DNA of 64,000 bases from Methylobacterium sp. Leaf112 (GCF_001423295.1 NZ_LMNG01000001.1:62829-126828); one strand, 5' to 3'. Shown: positions 34,683 to 44,328, counted from the stretch's first letter. Notes: generated by a model not told the origin, from the sequence alone. Numbers and translations: made by a program.

Positions 34683-34763
34683 CCCGCGACATGAGCCGCA
34701 CGATCCGTCCGGCGCATCCCGCGTCCACGCCGACTGTCCCCGCGTTCCCGGCCCGGTAGCACC

Positions 34764-36086
34764 ATGCACCACCAGCACGGCCTCACCCCGCGGCTCAAGC
34801 CGCTCTCCGCCCGGCGGAGCACCACCCTCTCGGTGCTCGACATCGGGACGAGCAAGATCGTCTGCCTCATCGCCGAGCTTCAGCCGGCCGAGGCGCTCTC
34901 GACCCTGCGCGGTCGCACCCACTTCGCCCGCATCATCGGCATCGGCCACCAGCGCTCGCAGGGGCTGAAGGGCGGCGCCATCGTCGATCTCGAAGCCGCC
35001 GAGGGCGCCATCCGCCAGGCGGTCCACGCCGCCGAGCGCATGGCCAAGGTCGAGGTGCAGTCCGTCATCGTCAACATGTCGGGCGGCCGCATCGGCTCCC
35101 AGCATTTCGAGGCCCGCATCAACACCCGCACGGGCACCGTCACGGGGACGGACGTGGAGCGCGTGCTGGAGACGGCCTCCGCCCACGGCGTCAGCCCCGG
35201 CCGGGCCGTGCTCCACGCCCTGCCCACGGGCTACGCCATCGACGGCCAGGGCGCGGTCATCGACCCGTCGGGCATGATGGGCGACGCGCTGGGCGTCGAT
35301 CTCCACGTGGTCACCGGCGAGGCCGCCGCCGCCCGCAACCTCATGCTGGCGGTGGAGCATTGCCACCTCGGCGTCGAGGCGGTCATCGCCACCCCCTACG
35401 CCGCGGGCCTGTCGGCGCTCGTCGACGACGAGGCCGAGATGGGCGTCTGCGTCGTCGACATGGGCGGCGGCACCACCAGCGTCGGCGTGTTCTCCGGCGG
35501 CCACCTCGTCCATGTCGACGCCATCGCGGTCGGCGGCCACCACGTCACCATGGACATCGCCCGCGGCCTCTCCACCCGGGTCGCGGCCGCCGAGCGCCTG
35601 AAGACCCTCTACGGCTCGGCGCTTCCCACGGCGTCGGACGACCGCGACATGATCGCGATCCACGGGGTCGGCGAGGACGAGGGCGACGCCCCCACCCACG
35701 TGCCGCGCTCGCAGCTCGTGCGGATCATCCGCCCGCGCGTCGAGGAGGTCCTCGAACTCGTGCGGGACCGCCTGCGCAACGCAGGCTTCTCGGCCCAGGC
35801 CGGGCGCCGGGTGGTGCTCACGGGCGGGGCGAGCCAGCTCGTCGGCCTGCCGGAAGTCGCCCGCCGGGTGATGGAGGGGCAGGTCCGCATCGGCCGGCCG
35901 CTCGGCATCCGCGGCCTCCCCGAGGCCGCCAAGGGACCCGCCTTCTCGGCGGCGGTGGGGCTCCTGGTCTACCCGCAGGTGGCCCACGCGGAGCACTTCG
36001 AACCCCGTGGGCACGGCGCCTTCGCGGGCACCGGAACGGACGGCTACTTCTCGCGCGTCGGACGCTGGCTCCGCGAGAGTTTCTAG
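34764..36086 (+). CDS. ftsA: cell division protein FtsA
   Basis: This 440-residue actin-like protein tethers FtsZ to the membrane. It shows VLDIGTSKIVCLIAEL (phosphate 1), VCVVDMGGGTTSVGVF (phosphate 2), VVLTGGASQLVGLPE (adenosine) and the C-terminal amphipathic membrane-targeting helix FSRVGRWLRESF. The ftsZ gene follows after 128 bp. Confidence 0.95.
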   Translation: MHHQHGLTPRLKPLSARRSTTLSVLDIGTSKIVCLIAELQPAEALSTLRGRTHFARIIGIGHQRSQGLKGGAIVDLEAAEGAIRQAVHAAERMAKVEVQSVIVNMSGGRIGSQHFEARINTRTGTVTGTDVERVLETASAHGVSPGRAVLHALPTGYAIDGQGAVIDPSGMMGDALGVDLHVVTGEAAAARNLMLAVEHCHLGVEAVIATPYAAGLSALVDDEAEMGVCVVDMGGGTTSVGVFSGGHLVHVDAIAVGGHHVTMDIARGLSTRVAAAERLKTLYGSALPTASDDRDMIAIHGVGEDEGDAPTHVPRSQLVRIIRPRVEEVLELVRDRLRNAGFSAQAGRRVVLTGGASQLVGLPEVARRVMEGQVRIGRPLGIRGLPEAAKGPAFSAAVGLLVYPQVAHAEHFEPRGHGAFAGTGTDGYFSRVGRWLRESF

Positions 36087-36214
36087 AGGAACGACCGCCG
36101 TCGCGCCCCAAACCCCCGGCATCGGGGGTGGGCGCGAACGGCCAGACGAGAATCGGCGCCTCCCTCCATCGAGGCGTCAAATGAAACGTGAAAGGCACGA
36201 GAGGCTCGACACCC
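36087..36214 (+). promoter_or_regulatory. ftsA-ftsZ spacer with GANTC methylation site
   Basis: This 128-bp spacer before ftsZ contains GAATC at 36150-36154, a CcrM (GANTC) site 61 bp before the ATG. In Caulobacter, ftsZ is activated through methylated GANTC and GcrA; gcrA is also in this window. No clear -35/-10 boxes can be read. Confidence 0.4.
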
Positions 36215-37978
36215 ATGGCCATCAGTCTGCAGGCACCTGACATCCGGGAACTGAAGCCCCGCATCACCGTCTTCGGCGTCGGTGGAGCCGGCGGCAACGC
36301 CGTCAACAACATGATCGAATCCGGCCTGCTCGGCTGCGAGTTCGTCGTCGCCAACACGGATGCCCAGGCCCTCACCTCCTCCAAGGCCGAGCGCGTGATC
36401 CAGATGGGTCTCGGCGTGACGCAGGGGCTCGGCGCCGGCTCGCACCCGGAGGTCGGCTCGGCCGCCGCCGACGAGGTCATCGACGAGATCCGCGACCAGC
36501 TGTCCGGCGCCCACATGTGCTTCATCACCGCCGGCATGGGCGGCGGCACCGGCACCGGTGCGGCCCCCGTCATCGCCCGCGCGGCCCGCGACATGGGCAT
36601 CCTCACCGTCGGCGTCGTCACCAAGCCCTTCCAGTTCGAGGGCGTGCGCCGGATGCGCACGGCGGAGGCCGGCATCCAGGAGCTCCAGGCCGCCGTCGAC
36701 ACGCTCATCGTGATCCCGAACCAGAACCTGTTCCGGGTCGCCAACGAGAAGACCACCTTCGCCGACGCCTTCGCCATGGCCGACCAGGTGCTCTACTCGG
36801 GCGTCGCCTGCATCACCGACCTCATGGTCAAGGAAGGCCTCATCAACCTCGACTTCGCCGACGTCCGCGCGATCATGCGCGGCATGGGCAAGGCCATGAT
36901 GGGCACCGGCGAGGCCTCCGGTGAGAACCGCGCCAACCGGGCGGCGGAAGCGGCCATCGCCAACCCGCTCCTCGACGACGTGTCGATGAAGGGCGCCCGC
37001 GGCCTGCTGATCTCCATCACGGGCGGCAACGACCTCACCCTCTACGAGCTCGACGAGGCCGCCACCCGCATCCGCGAGGAGGTCGACTCGGACGCCAACA
37101 TCATCCTCGGCGCCACCTTCGACGAGAGCCTCGACGGCATCATCCGCGTCTCCGTGGTCGCCACCGGCATCGAGCCGGCCCTGATCACGGCCCATTCGCA
37201 GAACAACCCCGAGATCCAGCAGACCGAGCAGCGGATCGCCGAGGTGGCCGAGCGGCTTCGGGCGGAAGCGAGGGCCCGGGCGGCGCAGCCCGCCACCACC
37301 TTTCGCGCCCCCGGACAAGACCAGCCCCTGACCGCTCCCGCGGCCGCCCCGGTCGTCGCCCCCGTCGCTCCGGCGCCGGTCCAGGCTCCGCGCCCCGCCC
37401 TGCCGGAGGCCATGGCCCCCGTCGAGCCGGTACGGATGGAGATGGCCCCCGTCATCCGCGACGAGGTCGTGCTGACCCAGACCCAGCCCCGCGCCGCCAT
37501 GGCGTACGAGCCGGCCCCTCTGCCGCTGCCGGAGCCGGCTCCCCTCCAGGCCGCCGGCCCGTTCGTGCCGCCGCGCCCGGCCGTTGCCGTCGCCCGCGCG
37601 CCGCGCATGCCGCAGATCCAGGACCTGCCGATGCCGGCCCAGGCCCAGCTCCGCGCCAGCCGCGGCGAAGAGCCGGCGGAGCCCGCCGCCGATACCAAGC
37701 GGATGACGCTCCTGCGCCGCCTCGCCACCGTCGGCTTCGGCGGACGCCGCGAGGAGGCCGAGGCCGCCCCCGTGCCGGTGCCGGTGCGCGCTCCGGCCAG
37801 CCCGGTGCCGCAGGCCCCCGCCGATTACGCCAAGCGGGCGCCCGCGCCCGTCGCCCAGGGCTACCGCCCGGCCCAGGGCAACCTCGACCCGCAGGGCCGG
37901 GTACAGGCCCCGCAGGCCCGGATGATGGACGACGATCAGCTCGAGATCCCGGCCTTCCTCCGTCGCCAGGCCAACTGA
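36215..37978 (+). CDS. ftsZ: cell division protein FtsZ with long linker
   Basis: This is the tubulin-like GTPase that forms the Z ring. The 587 residues comprise a short N-terminus, the GTPase core with [13 protein letters not shown], the signature [10 protein letters not shown] (about 108-117) and the catalytic T7 loop NLDFADV, then a Pro/Ala-rich linker of over 200 residues and the C-terminal peptide [12 protein letters not shown] that binds FtsA and other partners. Long linkers are usual in alphaproteobacteria. ATG 36215 matches family starts; an upstream in-frame ATG at 36188 does not. Confidence 0.97.
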   Translation: MAISLQAPDIRELKPRITVFGVGGAGGNAVNNMIESGLLGCEFVVANTDAQALTSSKAERVIQMGLGVTQGLGAGSHPEVGSAAADEVIDEIRDQLSGAHMCFITAGMGGGTGTGAAPVIARAARDMGILTVGVVTKPFQFEGVRRMRTAEAGIQELQAAVDTLIVIPNQNLFRVANEKTTFADAFAMADQVLYSGVACITDLMVKEGLINLDFADVRAIMRGMGKAMMGTGEASGENRANRAAEAAIANPLLDDVSMKGARGLLISITGGNDLTLYELDEAATRIREEVDSDANIILGATFDESLDGIIRVSVVATGIEPALITAHSQNNPEIQQTEQRIAEVAERLRAEARARAAQPATTFRAPGQDQPLTAPAAAPVVAPVAPAPVQAPRPALPEAMAPVEPVRMEMAPVIRDEVVLTQTQPRAAMAYEPAPLPLPEPAPLQAAGPFVPPRPAVAVARAPRMPQIQDLPMPAQAQLRASRGEEPAEPAADTKRMTLLRRLATVGFGGRREEAEAAPVPVPVRAPASPVPQAPADYAKRAPAPVAQGYRPAQGNLDPQGRVQAPQARMMDDDQLEIPAFLRRQAN

Positions 37979-37983
37979 ACGCC

Positions 37984-38022
37984 CCGGACGGGGCCCATCT
38001 CCGTCCGGCCTGATGTGTTTTT
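37984..38022 (+). terminator. hairpin plus T-run after ftsZ
   Basis: An 8-bp stem CCGGACGG/CCGTCCGG (37984-37991 with 38001-38008, 9-base loop) is followed within 10 bases by TTTTT. This fits an intrinsic terminator, although the T-run is somewhat far from the stem. Confidence 0.6.
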
Positions 38023-38028
38023 GCAACG

Positions 38029-38054
38029 CACCCGGGGTCTTGCGACCTCGGGTG
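38029..38054 (+). other. second hairpin between ftsZ and lpxC
   Basis: CACCCGGGGT pairs with ACCTCGGGTG (10-bp stem with one G-T pair, 6-base loop). No T-run follows. It could back up the first terminator or protect the ftsZ mRNA end. Confidence 0.5.
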
Positions 38055-38299
38055 ACGTGTGTGGTCAAGCGATTGATTGCGCAGAGGTTTTTCGATCGCT
38101 CTCCAAACGCTGCATTGTAACACAGCGTAAGAATCCGTGATTTGGTCCCGGTTTGGGGCGGGGCTATACGAATTTTGGAACGAAAAGCGCGGCGGTTTCG
38201 CCGCCCGCGCTCGCGGGGCTTCAAGCAGCGGACGGATCACGGGAACGACTTGCCTCCCTCGAAGGAGGCCTGCGTTCGATCACGGCCGAGGGCTATGGA

Positions 38300-39247
38300 A
38301 TGCGAACGAACCATCAAACGACACTCAAGGCACCGGCCACCCTCAGGGGGATCGGCGTGCATTCCGGGAACCCGGCGGAGATCACCCTCCACCCCGTGCC
38401 GGCGAACCACGGAATCGCGTTCCTCCGCACCGGCATGCCCACCGGCAACGATCGCCTCATCAAAGCCCACCACGCCTGCGTGTCCGCCACCGAACTCTGC
38501 ACCGTCATCGGCGATGTCCAGACGGGCGCCGTGGCCACCATCGAGCACCTGATGTCCGCCCTCTACGGGCTCGGGCTCGACAACGTCCTCGTCGAGATCG
38601 ACGGCCCCGAGATGCCGATCCTCGACGGCAGCGCCCGTCCCTTCGTGCAGGCCATCGACGCCGTCGGCCTCACCACCTGCGGCGCCGCCCGGCGCTGGAT
38701 CAAGGTGCTGCGCCCCGTCCGCATCGAGGTGGACCGCGCCTTCGCCGAGCTCCGCCCCATCGACCGCGGCTTCCGCCTCGACGTGGAGATCGATTTCGAG
38801 AACCCGGTGATCGGCCGCAGCCGCAAGGCCATGGACCTCACCCCCTCCGCCTATCGCCGCGAGATCGCGGGCGCGCGCACCTTCGGGATGATGCGCGACG
38901 TCGAACGCTACTGGAAGGCCGGGTTTGCCCTGGGCGCCTCCCTCGAGAACACCGTCGCGGTGGGCGAGACGGCGGTCGTGAACCCCGAGGGCCTGCGCTA
39001 CGCCGACGAGTTCGTCCGCCACAAGTTCCTCGACGCCGTCGGAGACCTCGCGCTTGCCGGCCTGCCGCTCCAGGGCGCCTACCGCTCCTATTGCGGCGGC
39101 CACCGCATGAACGTCGGCGTGCTGACCGCCCTGTTCTCCGACCGGGCCAACTACGCCATCGTCGAAGCCGCCAGCCCGCGCCGCGAGACCAGCCTCGCCG
39201 AATTCGGCAACAGCCTCGGCCTCGCCGCCTTCGCGGGCGAACTCTGA
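38300..39247 (+). CDS. lpxC: UDP-3-O-acyl-N-acetylglucosamine deacetylase LpxC
   Basis: This 315-residue zinc enzyme catalyses the committed step of lipid A synthesis. It shows GIGVHSG, TIEHLMSALYGLGLDN (zinc His and catalytic Glu region), ILDGSARPF, HKFLDAVGDLALAG (His and Asp zinc ligands) and GGHRMNVG with the catalytic His. ATG 38300 follows GAGGG by 7-8 bases and fits the family start. Confidence 0.95.
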   Translation: MRTNHQTTLKAPATLRGIGVHSGNPAEITLHPVPANHGIAFLRTGMPTGNDRLIKAHHACVSATELCTVIGDVQTGAVATIEHLMSALYGLGLDNVLVEIDGPEMPILDGSARPFVQAIDAVGLTTCGAARRWIKVLRPVRIEVDRAFAELRPIDRGFRLDVEIDFENPVIGRSRKAMDLTPSAYRREIAGARTFGMMRDVERYWKAGFALGASLENTVAVGETAVVNPEGLRYADEFVRHKFLDAVGDLALAGLPLQGAYRSYCGGHRMNVGVLTALFSDRANYAIVEAASPRRETSLAEFGNSLGLAAFAGEL

Positions 39248-39492
39248 CAGCGGGACCTGTAGCGGGCCTGCAACATCCGGTCCGCAAATCGGTGGGCTCA
39301 GGGCACAGGCCGGGCCGGCCGCCGTTTTCACGCCCAAATCGCGCGCCACGGTGAATCGTCCGTGAAACGGGGCAAGGTCCGCTGGGCAACGCAGCCGGAC
39401 CGTGGCATCACGCCGTCAGCCACGCGACCGACACCTGTGATGGCTTGACGACGCGCGTCCCGAGCGGGCCGCCTGTTGGGGGAAGTACCTGA

Positions 39493-40371
39493 ATGCGCCT
39501 CACTCATCCGAACCGCGGTGCGATGGCGGCCGTGCTTCTCACGCTCTGCGGCGTGGGCCTCGGCGGCTGCGACGCCCTCGATTCGATCAACCCCTTCGCC
39601 GAGAAGTACAAGCCGGAAGTCGTGCCGGATGTTCCCGCCGACAAGCTCTACAGCGACGGCCTGGCGCGGATGGAGGACAAGGACTACGAGGGCGCCTCGA
39701 AGAAATTCGGCGAGCTCGACAAGGCCTACAGCTATTCCGACTGGTCGCGCCGCGCGCTGCTGATGACGGCCTACTCGAACTACGAGGGCCAGAAGTACGA
39801 CGACGCTATCTCGGCCTCGAAGCGCTACCTCCAGCGCCACCCGGCGAGCAAGGACGCGGCCTACGCCCAGTACCTGATGGCGATGTCGCACTACAAGCAG
39901 ATCCCCGACGTGACCCGCGATCAGGATCGCTCGGAGAAGGCGCTCGCCGGACTGCAGGAGCTCGTCCAGAAGTATCCGACCTCGGAATACGCGACCGACG
40001 CCAAGGCCAAGATCCAGATCACCCGCGACCAGCTCGCCGGCAAGGAGATGGAGGTCGGCCGCTTCTACCTCGAGCGTCGCAACTTCCCCGCCGCCATCAA
40101 CCGCTTCCGCGATGTGGTGAGCAAGTACCAGACGACCCGCCACGCGGAGGAAGCGCTGGAGCGCCTCGTCGAGGCCTATATGGCGCTCGGCATCACCGCC
40201 GAGGCGCAGACAGCCGCCGCCGTGCTGGGCCACAACTTCCCCGACAGCCCCTGGTACAAGGACGCCTTCGCGCTCCTGCAGAACGGCGGCCTGGAGCCGC
40301 GCGAGGAAAAGTCCTCGTGGCTGAGCAAAGTCTATCGCGGCGTCGTCGGCCGGACCGCCGAAGCGCAGTGA
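39493..40371 (+). CDS. bamD: outer-membrane assembly lipoprotein BamD
   Basis: This 292-residue lipoprotein of the BAM complex inserts beta-barrel proteins. The signal peptide ends in the lipobox LGGC (Cys at about 28), followed by tetratricopeptide-type repeats (YEGASKKFGELDKAY, YDDAISASKRYLQRHP, FPAAINRFRDVV). GGAAG lies 8 bases before the ATG. It lies between lpxC and recN, the usual alphaproteobacterial order. Confidence 0.94.
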   Translation: MRLTHPNRGAMAAVLLTLCGVGLGGCDALDSINPFAEKYKPEVVPDVPADKLYSDGLARMEDKDYEGASKKFGELDKAYSYSDWSRRALLMTAYSNYEGQKYDDAISASKRYLQRHPASKDAAYAQYLMAMSHYKQIPDVTRDQDRSEKALAGLQELVQKYPTSEYATDAKAKIQITRDQLAGKEMEVGRFYLERRNFPAAINRFRDVVSKYQTTRHAEEALERLVEAYMALGITAEAQTAAAVLGHNFPDSPWYKDAFALLQNGGLEPREEKSSWLSKVYRGVVGRTAEAQ

Positions 40372-40581
40372 TCCGGCCTGGCGGCCCCACCCGGGGCCGT
40401 CGTTCTGCGGAGCGCGTGCGTCCCCGCCGCCGGAGGCGGGTGATTTCGTCCCGCCCCGAATCCCGCTAAGAGATCCTCACACATGGCTCCCGCACCCGTC
40501 GCTGCGGGGGAGAATGCCTCCAGGGCGTTTCGTGAGGCACCCAGACGTGGCCACCGTTTTCAACAGGGCCGAATCCGCGGC

Positions 40582-42249
40582 ATGCTGAGCCAGCTCGCGA
40601 TCCGCGACATCGTCCTCATCGACAAGCTCGACCTGAACTTTCGCGAGGGCCTCAGCGTCCTGACCGGCGAGACGGGGGCGGGCAAGTCGATCTTGCTCGA
40701 CGCCTTCGCCCTGGCGCTCGGCGGGCGCGGCGACGGCCGGCTCGTGCGCCACGGCGAGGCGCAGGGCGCCGTGACCGCCGTGTTCGACATCGGCCTCGAC
40801 CACCCCGCCCGGGCGCTGGCCGCGCAGGCCGACCTCGACACCGAGGGCGATCTCATCCTGCGCCGCATCCAGATGGCCGACGGCCGCACCCGGGCCTTCG
40901 TCAACGACCAGCCCGTGGGCGTGCAGGTCCTGCGCGCCATCGGCCTCGCCCTCGTGGAGATTCACGGCCAGCACGACGATCGCGCGCTCGCCGATCCGGG
41001 GACGCATCGCGCCATCCTCGACGCCTTCGGTGGCCTCCAGGCGCCCCTCGGTCAGGTGAGCGACGCCGCCAAGCGCGTGCGCGCCGCCCGCGCCAGCCTC
41101 GCCGAGCACCGGGCCCGGGTGGAGGCCGCGCGCAAGGAGGTCGACTTCCTGCGCCACGCCGTGGACGAGCTGGAGACCCTCGATCCGAAGGCCGGGGAGG
41201 AGACGGCCCTGGCCGAGCGCCGCACGGTGATGCAGCAGGGCGAGAAGGTCGCCCGTGAACTCAACGAGGCCATCGAGGCGTCGGGTGGTCCGGGCGTCGC
41301 CCACCTCTCCTCCGCCCTGCGCAAGCTCGAGCGTCGGGCCGGACAGTTGCCCGCCCTGGTCGAGCCCTGCGTCGCCGCCCTCGATGCCGCCCTGACGGCC
41401 CTCGACGAGGCCCATACGGTTCTGGACGCCGCCTTGCGCGAGGCCGAGTTCGACCCGCGCGAGTTGGAGCGGGTCGAGGAGCGGCTGTTCGCGCTCCGCG
41501 CCGCATCGCGAAAGTACGACGTGCCCGTGGACGATCTCGCGGCGCTGCGCGAGCGCTACGCGTCGGACGTCGCTGCCATCGATGCCGGCGAGGAGGCCCT
41601 CGGCGGCCTGGAAAAGACCCTGGCGGGGGCCGAGGCCGCCTACGCCAAGGCGGCGACGAAGCTCACCGAAGGGCGCCGCAGGGCGGCCAAGGCCCTCGAC
41701 GCGGCGGTGAAGGGCGAGTTGCCGCCGCTCAAGCTCGAACGCGCCCGCTTCATCACCGAGATCAGCACCGACCCGGACTCGCGGGATGCCGCGGGCTACG
41801 ACCGCGTCGAGTTCTGGGCGCAGACCAATCCCGGTACCCGGCCCGGGCCGATGATGAAGGTCGCGTCCGGCGGCGAGCTGTCGCGCTTCATGCTCGCCCT
41901 CAAGGTCGTGCTCGCCGACAAGGGCTCGGCGCCGACCCTGATCTTCGACGAGATCGACACCGGCGTCGGCGGGGCCGTGGCCGACGCCATCGGCGCCCGC
42001 CTGGGGCGCCTCGCCACCCGGGTTCAGGTGGTGGCCGTCACCCACGCGCCTCAGGTGGCCGCCCGGGCCGAGACCCATTTCCTCATCGCCAAGGACCCGG
42101 TGAAGGGCAGCGACCGCGTCGCCACCCGGGTCGCGTCCCTGGCCGCCCCGGCCCGGCGCGAGGAGATCGCCCGGATGCTCGCCGGCGCCACCGTGACCGA
42201 CGAGGCCCGCGCCGCGGCCGCCCGCCTGCTTCAATCGGCGGATGCGTGA
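40582..42249 (+). CDS. recN: DNA repair protein RecN
   Basis: This 555-residue SMC-like protein acts in double-strand break repair. It shows an N-terminal Walker A GETGAGKS (about 30-37), a coiled-coil middle, the signature SGGELSRFMLALK, and Walker B LIFDEIDTGVGG. The start MLSQLAIRDIVLID at 40582 fits the family; the frame is open to 40483. Confidence 0.95.
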   Translation: MLSQLAIRDIVLIDKLDLNFREGLSVLTGETGAGKSILLDAFALALGGRGDGRLVRHGEAQGAVTAVFDIGLDHPARALAAQADLDTEGDLILRRIQMADGRTRAFVNDQPVGVQVLRAIGLALVEIHGQHDDRALADPGTHRAILDAFGGLQAPLGQVSDAAKRVRAARASLAEHRARVEAARKEVDFLRHAVDELETLDPKAGEETALAERRTVMQQGEKVARELNEAIEASGGPGVAHLSSALRKLERRAGQLPALVEPCVAALDAALTALDEAHTVLDAALREAEFDPRELERVEERLFALRAASRKYDVPVDDLAALRERYASDVAAIDAGEEALGGLEKTLAGAEAAYAKAATKLTEGRRRAAKALDAAVKGELPPLKLERARFITEISTDPDSRDAAGYDRVEFWAQTNPGTRPGPMMKVASGGELSRFMLALKVVLADKGSAPTLIFDEIDTGVGGAVADAIGARLGRLATRVQVVAVTHAPQVAARAETHFLIAKDPVKGSDRVATRVASLAAPARREEIARMLAGATVTDEARAAAARLLQSADA

Positions 42250-42372
42250 TGCACCTGGGACACGGACAGCGTTAAGATTTTGTTTACCATGATCGCGGAC
42301 TCTCACGTGGTGACGGGCACGCGCCTGATTCGGCGTCGGCGTTGAACATCGCTCGAGACGAGGGACTGCGAC

Positions 42373-42582
42373 GTGGACCAGAGAATCACCGGAATGGGCA
42401 TGGACCACGAACACGACGGGGACGCGCATCCCACGCTGACCGACGAGACGCGCTACCGCCTCGGCAACGCCCTGCGCTCCCTCTACGAGGAGACCTGCGA
42501 CACGCTGCCGATCCCCGACAGCCAGATCGACCTCCTGCTGCGACTGCGCCACAAGGAGCGCGACCGCCGCCGGATGGACTGA
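42373..42582 (+). CDS. NepR-like small protein (candidate anti-sigma factor)
   Basis: This 69-residue protein has a GTG start preceded by GAGGGA with 8-base spacing. The core LGNALRSLYEETCDTLPIPD...DLLLRL matches the pattern of NepR, the anti-sigma factor that holds the general-stress sigma factor EcfG until PhyR releases it. The charged N- and C-terminal tails are typical. There is no phyR or ecfG nearby, so it would be an orphan paralogue. A CtrA-like box lies at 42272-42286. Confidence 0.6.
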   Translation: MDQRITGMGMDHEHDGDAHPTLTDETRYRLGNALRSLYEETCDTLPIPDSQIDLLLRLRHKERDRRRMD

Positions 42583-42603
42583 ACGCCCCCGGACTGCGCG
42601 GGC

Positions 42604-42879
42604 CTACCAGCGCCGCGCGCCCGGCTGTCGCCGATATTCCGCCGCCCGGATCAGGGTGAGCACCCGATCGAGGTCGAGCAGGGCTTCGCGCTCCTCGGTG
42701 CCGGCCTGCGCGATCGCCTCCGCATTCGTACCGAATTGCTGCTGCTGCTGAACGAGGACGAGCCTGCGCTCGAGGGCCTCGCGCTGCACGTGGAGGTCGA
42801 GGAACGCGCCCTCGCCCGGATCGCCCACCGGATCGCCGCCCGACGGCGCCTCTTCGCGGTCCGCTTCGTTCATCGCCAT
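42604..42879 (-). CDS. small hypothetical protein with Gln run
   Basis: This 91-residue acidic, probably helical protein is of no family that I recognise. It contains a five-Gln run within VLVQQQQQFG at about 45-50 and a C-terminal Arg-rich end. ATG 42879 is preceded by GGGGGA; ATG 42873 is possible. It is convergent with the NepR-like gene and divergent from pstS. Confidence 0.55.
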   Translation of the reverse strand: MAMNEADREEAPSGGDPVGDPGEGAFLDLHVQREALERRLVLVQQQQQFGTNAEAIAQAGTEEREALLDLDRVLTLIRAAEYRRQPGARRW

Positions 42880-43006
42880 CGTTTCCCCCGAGCCGCATCG
42901 TGCCACCACACGGCGCCAAGACACGGTGCTGAGCGCAGGTGTTGCCAACGCACGAAGTCCAAGGACCGTGCCATTCGGCCGCGCCACCGCGGGGAATGGG
43001 CGGGCG

Positions 43007-43035
43007 CTGTCATCCGTATGTCACGTCGTGGTCAT
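43007..43035 (+). promoter_or_regulatory. Pho box (PhoB binding site) upstream of pstS
   Basis: Three 7-mers, CTGTCAT, ATGTCAC and TGGTCAT, follow each other at an 11-bp period (43007, 43018, 43029). This is the PhoB direct-repeat arrangement (consensus CTGTCAT). It lies 105-133 bp before the pstS GTG. Confidence 0.8.
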
Positions 43036-43139
43036 AGAGCCGCACCATCGGGCGGCTAACGGGTCGTGGCGGATCGAGGGCGCGCGGATCGCGCGGGCCC
43101 TTCGGTCCCCCCTCCCGCTCGACAGACACGGAGAGCCTC

Positions 43140-44180
43140 GTGAAACCCTTCGCCTACGCGCTTGCCCTCGGGCTCGCGACCGCCCAGCTCGCCACCTCCG
43201 CCCTGGCTGCCGACATCACGGGTGCTGGCGCAACCTTCCCGTTCCCGGTCTATTCCAAGTGGGCCGAGGCCTACCGCAAGGAAAGCGGCATGGGCCTGAA
43301 CTACCAGTCCATCGGCTCGGGCGGCGGCATCAAGCAGATCCAGGCCAAGACCGTCGATTTCGGCGCCACCGACGCGCCCCTGAAGGGACCGGCCCTCGAG
43401 AAGGACGGCCTCGTCCAGTTCCCCACCGTGATGGGCGGCGTCGTCCCCGTGGTGAACATCCCGGGCATCGAGCCGGGCAAGCTCAAGCTCACCGGCGAGA
43501 TCGTCGCCGACATCTATGCCGGCAAGATCGCCAAGTGGTCGGATGCCCGCATCGCCAAGCTCAACGAAGGCGTGAAGCTCCCCGACGCCAACATCACCCC
43601 GGTCTACCGCTCGGATGCGTCCGGCACGACCAACATCTTCACCACCTACCTCTCCCAGGTCTCCGAGCCCTGGAAGAAGGAGTTCGGTGCCGCCACCACG
43701 GTGAGCTGGCCCGTGGGCCAGGGCGGCAAGGGCAACGAGGGCGTCACCGCCACCGTCAAGCAGGTCCCCAACGCCATCGGCTACGTCGAGTCCGCCTACG
43801 CCAAGCAGAACAAGCTCAGCCACACCCTGCTCCAGAACAAGGCCGGCAAGTTCCCGCAGCCCGACGACAAGGCGTTCCAGGCCGCAGCCGCCAGCGCCGA
43901 CTGGAAGTCCGCCCCCGGTTTCGGCATCTCGCTGACCGACCAGGCCGGCGAGGACGCCTGGCCGATCACCGCCGCGACCTTCATCCTCGTCTACCGCGAG
44001 CCGGCCGACGCGGCCAAGACCGCGGACGTGCTCAAGTTCTTCGACTGGGCCTACAAGAACGGCGACAAGCTCGCCGTCGACCTCGACTACGTGCCGCTGC
44101 CCGACAACGTCGTCGGCCTGATCCACGAGGCCTGGAAGACCATCAAGACCAAGGATGGCAAGCCCGTCTACAACGACTGA
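43140..44180 (+). CDS. pstS: phosphate ABC transporter substrate-binding protein PstS
   Basis: This 346-residue periplasmic phosphate-binding protein has a signal peptide (about 1-23, cleavage after ALA) and the mature start DITGAGATFPFPVYSKW. Phosphate ligand segments include SIGSGGGIKQ and YRSDASGTTNIFT. It starts with GTG after GGAGAG. It is the first gene of the pst operon, under the Pho box, and a hairpin follows its stop. Confidence 0.96.
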   Translation: MKPFAYALALGLATAQLATSALAADITGAGATFPFPVYSKWAEAYRKESGMGLNYQSIGSGGGIKQIQAKTVDFGATDAPLKGPALEKDGLVQFPTVMGGVVPVVNIPGIEPGKLKLTGEIVADIYAGKIAKWSDARIAKLNEGVKLPDANITPVYRSDASGTTNIFTTYLSQVSEPWKKEFGAATTVSWPVGQGGKGNEGVTATVKQVPNAIGYVESAYAKQNKLSHTLLQNKAGKFPQPDDKAFQAAAASADWKSAPGFGISLTDQAGEDAWPITAATFILVYREPADAAKTADVLKFFDWAYKNGDKLAVDLDYVPLPDNVVGLIHEAWKTIKTKDGKPVYND

Positions 44181-44211
44181 GCCCTCCTCCACGGAGGATA
44201 GGTGATCCATC

Positions 44212-44241
44212 GACGGGCCCGGTGCATGCGCCGGGCCCGTC
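44212..44241 (+). other. strong hairpin between pstS and pstC
   Basis: GACGGGCCCGG (44212-44222) pairs perfectly with CCGGGCCCGTC (44231-44241) around an 8-base loop. No T-run follows. Such a structure may stabilise the pstS message and attenuate pstC, giving more binding protein than permease. Confidence 0.75.
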
Positions 44242-44328
44242 CCATGGGCGAAAGTGGGCCCGGCGACGGTGGGCTCGCGTCGGGGCACGCCGCGCTGTAG
44301 ACGCCGCAGAGAGAAGAGACGATTTCGG

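Larger units (their letters stand above)
37979..38299. other. ftsZ-lpxC intergenic region
   Basis: This 321-bp region begins with two hairpins (37984-38008 and 38029-38054), then an AT-richer stretch (about 38060-38180) that includes GAATC near 38130 and probably the lpxC promoter. No small gene is evident. The lpxC frame is open upstream to 38153, but that extension is not family-like. Confidence 0.5.

Noticed and set aside
33705..36122. 805-codon minus strand frame opposite ddl, ftsQ and ftsA
   Set aside because: It is a shadow of three well-conserved genes on the + strand; its own translation has no domain.
38153..38299. N-terminal extension of LpxC
   Set aside because: The extra 49 residues do not resemble LpxC, and ATG 38300 has a well-placed GAGGG.
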